A stretch of DNA of 64,000 bases from Branchiostoma floridae. Its lineage: Eukaryota > Chordata > Leptocardii > Amphioxiformes > Branchiostomatidae. The stretch spans positions 17,845,356-17,909,355 of the forward strand of contig NC_049994.1 of assembly GCF_000003815.2 (NCBI RefSeq), given 5' to 3'. The notes beneath the pieces are model-generated. The model saw nothing but the letters and a program-made list of their open reading frames with translations. It did no database searches and was not told the DNA's origin. Positions within the stretch are counted from its first letter, which is position 1; each line of letters begins with the position of its first letter. This document shows positions 55,437-64,000 of the stretch, piece after piece. The position numbers and the translations under genes were made by a program.

Positions 55437-55574
55437 ATGGAGCTCAGGCCGACATCTCGGAGTCCACATACGAAGACATCAACACGATAGCGGGCGCGCT
55501 GAAGCTCTATTTCCGCATGTTACCCATTCCACTCATCACCTTCGACGTCTACCCAAAATTCATAGAGGCAGCCA
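55437..55574 (+). CDS. CHN: Chimaerin, coding exon 10 (RhoGAP core), last one in the window
   Basis: Acceptor TTTTCCCAG, then [46 protein letters not shown] plus A, and a GTAAGT donor. [11 protein letters not shown] is the conserved RhoGAP helix motif. Vertebrate proteins continue with about 130 more residues (LLPPAH and NAENLGIVFGPTL regions). I found no such exon on the + strand up to 64000, so the gene is incomplete here. Confidence 0.95.
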
Positions 55575-56049
55575 GTAAGTTTGTTTTGGTTATCATATGA
55601 GCCCAAAGTTATCTTACCATGATTGTTTTTATTCAATTCAACTCTGTGCATGGAATAATTAATTGATCACAGAACCTACACTGGGCTATGACAGAGTACA
55701 TAATTATGTAAATATTGCACTATGTCATTGGCTAGATTTGTGTATTTATTCAAACATTACTTGAACTTCCTGTGCAAAAGAGTCTGGAAGCATCACACTT
55801 TGGTTTGGAAGAAAATGTCACCTCATTATCTTGCTGGCACCCCTGGTTTGAGTTCAAATGTCAGCTGTTGATTCTTGGACAACCATCATGCAATATGTTG
55901 GAATGATTTTGTATGTTGTGGTACACTATTCTATGTCCTTTTCAGAAAGAGGAGGAGAATTGTCATCTGCTGTTTCATTTTGTTATGTTTCTTTTACCCG
56001 ACACAGAATAAATTTTCATGAGTAAAAGAAGCTATTTCTGAGTTTTGTT

Positions 56050-56055
56050 TTTATT
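56050..56055 (-). terminator. Possible polyadenylation signal of the TPR gene
   Basis: AATAAA on the - strand about 235 nt downstream of the TAG stop at 56289. The hexamer is common in AT-rich DNA, so support is weak. Confidence 0.3.
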
Positions 56056-56156
56056 TTGCATTGATCATTCTCAGATTTTGTTCAATTGCCTTTATCAATG
56101 GATGTCATTTGTCCTGAGGATAAACCTGCTTTACCATGGACAAGGCTTCTTGCTAG

Positions 56157-56288
56157 AGACTGATCACTAATGTGCCTTCACCCTTTTTCTCCGAGGCTGC
56201 TGCCATGTTGTTGAGTAATGTGGCGGTCGTGATGTGCTGTACTCTGACCATAGATACTCCTACGCATCTGCAGCACCTGTTCAAAGTG
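56157..56288 (-). pseudogene. Decayed last TPR unit after the stop codon
   Basis: In the same frame directly after TAG the sequence reads [21 protein letters not shown], the second helix and linker of a TPR unit, before losing similarity and meeting another stop. The ancestral gene therefore had at least one more complete repeat. Confidence 0.75.
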
Positions 56289-59200
56289 CTAGGTTGCTCT
56301 TTTGTGATCACCAATGTTGCTCCAGGCCAACCCCAAGTTGTGTTGTATTGTTGCAATGTCAGGATGTGCTGAACCCTGACCATAGATACTCTCGGCCATC
56401 TGAAGTGCCTGTTTGAGGTAGCTGATTGCTTTGCTGTGATCATGAAGATCGTTGTAGGCTTGCCCAAGGTTGTTAAGTGATTTTGCAATTTCAGGATGTG
56501 CTGTCCTCTGGCCGTAGATACTCTTGTACATCTGTAGTGCCTCTTCATAGTAGGTGATAGCTTTCCTGTATTCTCTCAGATCATGACAGACACATCCCAG
56601 GTTCATTAGTGATGTTGCATGTGCTGTGCCCTGACCATAGATACTCCTGAACATCTGCAGTGCTTGTTCAAGATAGCTGAATGCTTTGCTGTAATCACCA
56701 TGTTGACGCCAGACTTCCCCAAGACCGTTGAGTAACATGGCAATCTGAGGATGTGCTGTATCTTTACCATTGATACTCCTGCACATCTGCAGTGCCTGTT
56801 CAACATAGCTGATTGCCTTTCTTTGATCACCCTGATGATACCAGACTGACCCTAGACTGCTGAGTGAGGTGACAATTTTAGGATGTGCTGTGCTTTGACC
56901 ATAGATAGTCCTATTCATCTCCAGTGCTTGTTCATGGAAACTTATTGCTTCACTGTAATCAGCCAGGTAGTCATAGGCTGCGCCAAGATCATTGAGAGTC
57001 TCAGCAATATGAGGATGTGCTTTATTTTGGCCATAGATGCTCTTGGACATCTGTAGTGCCTCTTTATGATACCTGACTGCTGTCCGGTAGTCACCAAGAG
57101 AATGCCAGGCATTTCCCAGGCTGCTGAGTGTCTGTACAATGTCACTGTGATCTGAAGTCTGACCATAGATACTGCGGTACATCTGAAGTGCCTCACTCAG
57201 CTCATTGTAGCTGATGGCTTCCCTGTAATCACCAAGGGAGGTGAGGGTTTGACCAATATTGACAAGTGACATGGCAATGTCAGGATGCTTTGTACCATAG
57301 ATGTGTTTTCTTTTCTGCAGTGCCTGTTCATGGTAGTTTAAAGCTTTTCTGTGATGACCCAAGGAAGCCCAGGTTGCCCCTAGGTTATTGAGTAGTCTAC
57401 CAGTGTCAGGATGTGGTGTGTTTTTGCAATAGACACTTGTATGCATCTGCAGTGCCTGTTCGTAGTAACTGATAGCTTTATGTTCTTCACCCAGTTCAGC
57501 CCAGGCTATCCCCAGGCTGTTCAATGACATGGCAATGTCAGGATGTTCTGTAGACTGACCATAGATACTCCTGTCCACCACTAGTGCCTGTTCATAGTAG
57601 CTGATTGCTTTTCTACAATCACCTAGACTACGCCAGACCATCCCCAGGTTTCTAAGTGATGTTGCAATGTCTGGATGTGCTGTACTGTGACCATAGATGC
57701 TTCTTCGAATCTGTAGTGCCTGTTCCAGGTAGTCTCTGGCACTATCAAAATCACTCAACGCTTTCCACATCATCCCAAGGTTGTTGAGTGAACTGGTAAT
57801 GCTAATATGTTCCTCTCCATAGATACTCCTGTACATCTGCAGTGACTGTTCAAGATAACTGATTGCTTTTCTATACTCCCCAAGCGCACCATAGGCTGCC
57901 CCAAGCATGCTGAGTAAGGTAGCAATGGCAGCATATGTTGCACTCTCCCCATATATTCTCCTGTAATTATGTAATGCCTCTTCAAGGTAGCTGATTGCTT
58001 TTCCGTAAGCACCCCTTTGGTAGTATGCCCTTCCCAAGTTCATTCTTGACATTGCGATGTCTGGATTTGTATTACTCTTATCAGAGGACAATGCTAATGT
58101 CAATGCCTCTTCTAGGTTGCTAATTGCCCCCTGGTTATCTCCAATTCTACTCAAAGAACCTCCAAGATCATTAAGCAGCCTAAATTTTGTAGCATAATTT
58201 CCTTTAGCTTCCCTAAGAGCTACCCGGTAATAGCTTATAGCCTGACTATATTTGCATAGTTCATGGTACATCATTGCTTTTATTGATGCTGAATTTGCAT
58301 AGAAATCAGATAATAGATCTGGAGTTGTGTTTTCTTCAGACCACTCTGAAAGGATAACTCGAAGATGAAGTGCTGTGTAATAATATCTGAAAATCTGTTT
58401 TTCATTTGGTAGATAAAAAATCTGTTTCAGTGCACTTGTTTGCACATCATTGGCCTGAAGGGATGATTCCTGTCCTTGCTTTTCTGTTTCAATTGAAGCT
58501 AAGACAGACAAGCTTTCCTTCTGTCCACCATTTGCAATGTATGTTCTGAGCCTGAGTTCTGCTGAGATGCTGGTAAGCACTGTAAGGTGGTGTGCATTGT
58601 TGGGACTGATTACTTGTTGGTTTTCCATTTCTTCTATTGTCTCCCAAACTGACCTAGGAGTGATGTGCGAAGACAACGCCAAGCAGTCAACTGCTACAGC
58701 TGGGAAGCGATAGATTTCTTTCTTGATATCAATCAGCCTAGCTGTGAGTTGGTCTATGTAGATGTTACTGTTTTTCTTCATAGTCTCCTGTGCCAGTTGT
58801 TGAGCCATTTTACCGTCATTAGCTTGCAGAATCCTCACTGTGATGGCCATGTATGTGTCAATCAAACCCTGGTCCCCTGTTATCAGGCAGGGGTTTCTCA
58901 AGATGGTAGCAAGATGATATCCTTCTCTAAGATACAATGTGATATCCTTTTGTAGTATTGAAACCATCTTTTCTGGGGTGCAGATGAGTTCACTTACAGT
59001 TTCCTGCCTGCCCAGTGGCGTCTTGCTTGCCTTTGGCATGGAGCCATCAAATGCTAACCCACGTGGTGTAACAGAGTCATAGTACCAGTTGTCAAGGGGA
59101 TTCTTGGAGTAGAAGTCATTGAGAGATTTTATTCCCAGTGCTGGGAGAATAGTTTCTCCTAGGTTGATCACCCTGAGGTGTAGATAGTGGGTGAGGTTGC

Positions 59201-59803
59201 GGAAATACACAAGATACTCTTCTTTTTCTTCATCTACCAAGATAGCAAACTCCAGGTCTGAGTACGGAGTTACCAGTCCTGTGGCCTGTGAACCCAAGCC
59301 TACCAGGGCATACTTACAGGGAGGGGGACCCATTAACCCAAGACACTCATCTACAAGCAGGCTGATGAACTCTTTCCTTTGCTGTGCAATTGTCTCAAAC
59401 AACTGTCTGACAGCCTGAGCTCGTTTTGCCTCTATCTCTCTAACACATGGGTCATCCTCATCATGTACATAGGGATCCAGCTGCTGGTCAATGGTTTCCA
59501 TCTCCAGCTTGATCTGGCCCCGCATCTCCTTCAGCTGTTTCTTGTGTTTTTCTGTATCATCTTGGCTAACATTGCAATCAAAGTCTAGGATACATCTCAA
59601 AAATGACTTCTCTACATCTGTAATAGCTGTTTCTATATTACAGTTGAGGACTTGATCCTCTGACCTGGCTATTGCTGCATTGTAGAGTGCTGCAGCTTTG
59701 ACAAAGTCTCCCCCGTCTCCTGTCTGCTGACCTCGCTTACTGTAGACCTCCCCCAACTTGCACAGGGGCTCCACCTCTCTCTGGTACTGCTGGGCTGTGG
59801 GGT
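56289..59803 (-). CDS. Nucleotidyltransferase-TPR protein, exon 4 (main exon)
   Basis: The acceptor (TTACATTTAG before 59803) is in the right phase for exon 3; a Val at 59774 is internal, not a start. The exon first encodes a third copy of the EVE-LK-LG module. It continues with a charged helical stretch and a Pol-beta-like nucleotidyltransferase core: GLGSQATG at about 59297-59274 and SDLEFAIL just after it, the hG[GS]..Dh[DE] pattern, similar to DUF294/GlnD-type domains. A helical region ends [14 protein letters not shown]. From about 58200 down, 14 full TPRs of about 44 residues follow ([32 protein letters not shown]), of the kinesin-light-chain / NPHP3-like kind. The fifteenth is cut by TAG at 56289-56291. 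Enzyme substrate unknown. Confidence 0.88.
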
Positions 59804-59957
59804 CTAAATGTAAATGTAAATGGTGTTGAATACATAGATGGTATTTTTAAAAGACATCTAACTTCATAGAACAACACAAGGTTATGCAATCAGAATTGGC
59901 TGGCTGTGTGTTAATGCAAAATCTGAATTTTGAAGAAAAGTAGCATCAGAGCTGTAC

Positions 59958-60064
59958 CTCTGACATGTACCGTCTTGAGTGCAGCTGCAAAGTGCCTCTC
60001 TGCTGAGTCCAGGTCTGCCCTAGCAAGGAAGGTTTTACCTTTCTTGATGTCATCTTGGAACTCA
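59958..60064 (-). CDS. Nucleotidyltransferase-TPR protein, exon 3
   Basis: Between acceptor GTTAG (60065) and donor GTACAG (59957), it encodes EFQDDIKKGKTFLARADLDS AERHFAAALKTVHVR, itself a TPR-like helix pair. It begins by completing Ser with two bases from exon 2 and ends in phase 1, giving [12 protein letters not shown] when joined to exon 4. Confidence 0.85.
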
Positions 60065-60258
60065 CTAACAAATGCAAGGAATCAATAAGTTATAGACCTG
60101 AATGAACACAGACAGCATAAATGAACTTTTTCATATGCAAAGTCCAGGTCTGACATATCAACGAATTTAGTCTTCAACCAGGAAGATGAATCTGTTACAT
60201 TCATTTGGGTTTATTTAACTTTTTTTGGTAAAGTTTATAGTACGAAAGGGTTTGCTAC

Positions 60259-60392
60259 CTTGTTGTGTCTAGTTTGAAAGGATGGTCCTGATTCTCCTGA
60301 ATGGTGCCAGGTCTTGTGATGTTCCCCAGATCCTGCCTCGTGTGCATGTGTGCTTTCCTTTCTGTTTGTCTTGAGCTTCTTGGTGCCTTTTG
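60259..60392 (-). CDS. Nucleotidyltransferase-TPR protein, exon 2
   Basis: Between acceptor TTTCTGTAG and donor GTAGCA, it reads QKAPRSSRQTERKAHMHTRQ DLGNITRPGTIQENQDHPFK LDTT plus AG. Basic, Ser/Thr-rich and probably disordered. Phase 0 in and phase 2 out, both fitting the neighbours. The donor GTAGCA is weak, so skipping is possible, but skipping would break the frame. Confidence 0.65.
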
Positions 60393-60731
60393 CTACAGAA
60401 ATTAATCCACACTTTTCAACATTCAAAAGTGATTATCACTGTGTAGACATAATGGTACATGCATTAAAGAACCCTGCTCATTTATCATTTGCCCTGGTCA
60501 GGGTATAATCTTTTTCTACTTGAAATACTTGGAACAGAAGCACAATGTATACTTACATGCATATAGTAAATTACAAGAATTTTAGGGAAAGGGGGGATAT
60601 ACATCCTAGTTTACATACTTGTCTAGTAGTGTCTTTTTTTCTGAATTGACCTTTAAATTTAATCTTTCATTTTAAGCAAAAATATGAATTAATGTTCCAG
60701 TTGCTTGTTTGACTCAACTACAGCTACTCAC

Positions 60732-61445
60732 CTTTCTCACTGCCTGCCTAATGTTGTTCAAGGTGCATCTAACCAAGTACGAGACACGATGTTGTAGAGT
60801 CAGTTTTGTCCCAGGATCCCGACATCTTGTCATGGCCTTGTTGTACATGGCAGCTGCCTTGGAGAACTGGAATACATCCGAGGTCTTCTTGCCTTTCTTA
60901 AGGTAGAAATCTCCTAGTGATTTTAAAACCTCAACTTCCAAGAACACGTCACTGTTCCCAATTGCAGTCAATGTTTCTGTGTAAGTCTCCTCAACTGAGT
61001 GCCAGGGTTTAAGGACTCTTCTGTCCAGTTTGTCACAAATCTCAGCCGCTCTTAAAACATTGCTATCAGCAGTGCTCCAGTAGTCCGGAGACAACCACAG
61101 AAACTTTGAACTGTACCCCTGCAACAGTTGTTTGGAGAGTTTCTCCATGTAGCCGATACGATGTTGAAGTGTTTCTCTCATGTCTGGATCTGTGCAGCGC
61201 AGTAGTGCAGCAGCATACAGGGCAGCAGCCTTGTCAAACTCTGCTGAATCTTTACCAAACTTGCCTCTCTCAAGACGCAGGTCTCCAAGACTTTTCAGGA
61301 CTTCTACCTCCATGAAGAGATCCTGGCTAAAAATGGCTTCTCTCAGTGCCTTATAATAACCAACTTTTTGGCCATGGTTACTCTCTACACATAGCTGAAA
61401 GCCCTGTAGCTTGTTTGCCAAGCTGGTCATATTGATGTCAGACAT
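60732..61445 (-). CDS. Nucleotidyltransferase-TPR protein, exon 1 (N-terminus)
   Basis: 238 codons from ATG (MSDINMTSLANKLQGF) to a GTGAGT donor at 60731. It contains two copies of a module EVEVLKSLGD..L..GK......F.KAAALY..A..RC.DP....TLQHR, at about residues 45-105 and 165-230; a third is in exon 4. The module is helical and TPR-like. No signal peptide or membrane segment. The role is unknown; together with the TPRs it suggests a scaffold around the nucleotidyltransferase. Confidence 0.85.
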
Positions 61446-63000
61446 GTTTGCGTTTTGTTTTTTTAAGTAAAATATGCTAATTAGCTTCCATTGAAAGATT
61501 TCAAGTCTTGATCATTCTGTGAAAATAAAATATATTAACATGTTTAACTTTTAAGTTAAGGCCATCATTCAACATCATGGTGTTAAAGTTTGCAGTTTTA
61601 ACAATGTATTTGTTAACTAAATGTGCATGGCAGTTACAGAGAGGGCTCACAGTGATTGATTTATTTGACCTTTAACCTCTTCCCTCGTGACCTCTATGAG
61701 AAGTATCCTGCAGGCTGATTTGAGCTCTGATGATTTATAAAGGTTCAAAATAACAATTTAGAATAATATGTTGCTGGTGGTTTAGGATAGAAGTTGTTGG
61801 GTGCCATTGCTAATTCCAAAGGGGCTAAAAGTTTACAGCTTGGGAAGTGGTAAGAACTATAACGTTACTAGTATGGTCTTGACATTTCTGTATGCAAGAG
61901 TTTCATTTTTTTCCCAATGTAAACTTAAAGGTATTACAATAAACATGTAGGCTGGAGCACATAAGGCTATTATTTAGCAGTTGATCTCCATTCAACTTTA
62001 TTCCTGTGCAGTCAAGGACTACTTTACAAATTGGTAGGTTAGCAACCAATGGATGGCTGGTTAAATGTTAACCAGGCTTGGTCAGCGAGTTTGATTAGTT
62101 TATGTCAACACAGTGTACTGCTATGATTAACTCAAGCCAATAAGGACATGTCTGTTGTATATGACATTGTATATAAACTAGGAAGTTTCTAGACCAGCCC
62201 TAAGACTTACTGTCATGGTGTTCTGACTAACCAGTTCAATTTTCCATGAATACACATTGAACTTCTTCATTGAACTTATTAAACTCCTCCAAGTTTCAAG
62301 ATTTGTTCTGTATCTCCAGTACTACTGTCCAGTATTTGATCATACTGCTGCTGCATGGGATCCCTGACACGGGTAGACAGCAGTCGGAAAGTCTTCACAC
62401 CGCGCTACCAAGCAGCTTTGTCCAGCGGGTTCACACTAGTTGGACCACACACTTTGATATTCTTGACCTGTGACACAATCCGTCCAAGATCGCAATCTAT
62501 GTGCCTTTTTGATTGCCATCTCATCTGTATGGTAGAATCCCTGATTGTACTGTCAGAGATCTTGATCACGATTTCCATCAACAGAGACTCATATTGTGAT
62601 GTCTACAAATGGAATTGCCTAAATATTCATTCTACCAGATTGTGATGTCTAAACCCATCATGTCTAACCTTCTTGTCTAAATCTTACCTTGATGTCAGAG
62701 ACTCCACAGCTATGAACCTGTGTTCAAGTTGGCAGAGAGTTGTCTTTCACTCCGTTTACTAAGCAGCGGGTCTTTTTTCCCAGTGGAAATTTTGTTGCGC
62801 CACTGCTGGGACTTTCCATTGAGTCATACCTTTTTAATGGTAAACACTAAGCTCAAGGAGTGCTGGCTAATTATTACCTCTCACATTTGCACCTTGGATT
62901 GTAAGGTTCTATGGAGGATCAAGAATGTGACATTACAATATGCTTTGGTTAGTTCAGATTCCTTTATCACAGTGGTGAAAACAGATTTGAGAAATACATG
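61446..63000. other. Upstream flank of the - strand gene, nothing recognised
   Basis: No exon of chimaerin or other recognisable gene on either strand, and no clear repeat. The promoter of the - strand gene should lie in the first part, but no core element was assigned. Confidence 0.4.
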
Positions 63001-63890
63001 ATTACCTCCATGAAAAATGGAGGTATAGTATTTGGTATGTCTGTCTGTGTGTGCACCGGTGCAATGGCCTAGTGGTTAGAGTGTTCGCCTTGCATTCGGT
63101 AGGTCGTGAGTTCGAACCCCGGCCGGGTCATACCAAAGACTTTAAAAATGGTACATGCTGCTTTCTCTGCTTGGCACTCAGCACTAAAGAGAAAGAGTAT
63201 GGAAGTTAAACACACATCACTACCAGCGGACCAGCCCCCTGCTGTAGTGGCTTGCACATGTGTGGCCCAAGGGCTACTCGAAATGGAGATGGGCGCCACC
63301 CCAAAAGCATCTGCACAGATGTAAGGGTAACTTTAACTTCTGTGTGTGTGTTTGTGTTTGTGTTTCCGGATATTTGTAGTCAACATAACTTGAGAACCTC
63401 TTGGTGTGATATTTGGTATGTGGGTAGGGGTTGGAAAGACAAGCATCAAGGTCAATTTTGGGCCCCCTGGTGTGTGATGTTGGTACTGCAGCAGAACTTC
63501 AAATTTTTTAAATCTTTTTGACCTGGGCTTACTATGCCTATGGTCTTGATTTTTTTTATGGCAGGTAGCTTGTGATGTAAGGAAGAAGTGATGTATGTTT
63601 GGGCCCCCAAGCAGCTTGCTCTAGAACTGCAGGACTGCATTTTTGTCAAAATCTTCCAACTGAAGAAGGAGCATAACAGAACATAGGAATGATGGATTTC
63701 CATGATGTTTAGTATGCAGGTACCTGTGGCAGAGATGTACATAATGAAGTGGCCAATTTGGCAATTATGCAAATTTGGCCTTAATTTGCATACAACAGCC
63801 TCCAGTTTATTTCTGCTGTTCCAGTTTAATTCCTGACTGGCCTCCCATATCTCAGCAACCATATGCCCATATGGGCTAATATCACGAAGT
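63001..63890. repeat. Dispersed repeat interrupted by a SINE
   Basis: ACCTCCATGAAAAATGGAGG opens as a small hairpin, then GTATAGTATTTGGTATGTC. After the SINE the text resumes with TTTCCGGATATTTGTAGTC, CTTGAGAACCTCTTGG and GGTATGTGGGTAGGGG. The structure suggests a long dispersed repeat, but no second copy lies in this window, so its repeat nature is inferred. Confidence 0.4.
63054..63338 (+). mobile_element. tRNA-derived SINE (285 bp)
   Basis: The tRNA-like head has A box TGGCCTAGTGGTTAGAG (from 63065) and B box GAGTTCGAACCCC (63108-63120). The body of about 200 bp starts near ACCAAAGAC. TCTGTGTGTG at 63044-63053 and 63339-63348 is a 10-bp target duplication. Central domain family not assigned. 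Confidence 0.85.
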
Positions 63891-64000
63891 ATAGGTAAAA
63901 TGATGTAAGGAATATGTAGCCACCATTGATTACCCCCTGGGGATTAGTCCAATAATGTATGATTATGTATAACCATTCTTAGAGTTATGCATAATCATGC

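Larger units (their letters stand above)
55575..56288. other. Chimaerin intron and 3' flank of the - strand TPR gene
   Basis: No chimaerin exon. Reading the - strand from 56288 down to about 56157, TPR-like coding continues past the stop codon of the neighbouring gene. A - strand AATAAA at 56050-56055 could be its polyadenylation signal. Confidence 0.5.

Noticed and set aside
55946-56010. Next chimaerin exon after a TTTTCAG acceptor
   Set aside because: The following sequence does not encode the expected RhoGAP residues in any frame.
56153-56548. 131-codon and other - strand ORFs within the TPR exon (56606, 56942, 57770)
   Set aside because: They are alternative-frame readings of the repetitive TPR coding sequence.
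63061-63130. tRNA gene on the + strand
   Set aside because: Good A and B boxes, but no acceptor stem pairing and a 200-bp body with target duplications; it is a SINE head.

Overview
This is eukaryotic DNA. Genes are split by GT-AG introns, intergenic DNA is full of MITEs, SINEs, LINE debris and tandem arrays, and two runs of N mark assembly gaps. The gene content (a chimaerin with SH2, C1 and RhoGAP domains, a local expansion of intronless TRIM-NHL genes, and a nucleotidyltransferase-TPR protein) fits an invertebrate deuterostome. A lancelet (Branchiostoma) is my best guess; it is inferred, not proven.

The backbone is one chimaerin gene on the + strand. Ten coding exons were read by matching them to the chimaerin protein family and checking splice sites and phase: 2456-2495, 43649-43704, 47597-47628, 47958-48071, 48824-49139, 51946-52020, 53930-54014, 54387-54566, 54888-54965 and 55437-55574. 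All junction phases agree. The C-terminal half of the RhoGAP domain is not found before the window ends. Intron 1 is about 41 kb and holds four same-strand single-exon TRIM-NHL genes (7129-8961, 11824-13704, 18296-20305, 26186 to the gap at 27561). They arose by tandem duplication: copies 1 and 4 share one upstream block, copies 2 and 3 another. A 5'-truncated LINE (22297-25757) sits in the duplicated upstream block of copy 4, and copy 1 preserves the unoccupied site.

After the last visible chimaerin exon, a four-exon gene runs on the - strand (61445 down to 56289). Its predicted 1489-residue product has three copies of a short helical module, a Pol-beta-like nucleotidyltransferase core and 14 to 15 TPRs. 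A nonsense codon cuts the last TPR. If the missing chimaerin exons lie beyond 64000, this gene is also nested in a chimaerin intron.

Mobile DNA is unusually well preserved. A 438-bp terminal-repeat retrotransposon in miniature (9891-10328) has two apparently identical 167-bp LTRs, a primer-binding site, a polypurine tract and a 4-bp target duplication; each LTR carries a tRNA-like Pol III promoter. Harbinger-type elements (13942-16382, 37753-38106, 39079-39436) have 3-bp TAA/TTA duplications. hAT-like elements lie at 14650-15861 (nested in the first Harbinger element), 38230-38583, 41717-43555 and 52068-52407. Small TA-flanked MITEs are at 124, 3621, 4575 and 46010, and a tRNA-derived SINE at 63054-63338. 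Long degenerate tandem arrays fill 31.7-37.7 kb, 45.2-47.2 kb and 49.5-53.8 kb.

The best leads are the miniature LTR element with a Pol III promoter in its LTR, an 81-bp in-frame insertion in TRIM copy 3 that looks like a newly gained intron, decayed tandem copies of a chimaerin SH2 exon (one a possible poison exon), a candidate alternative first exon at 30719-30935, and the nested nucleotidyltransferase-TPR gene.
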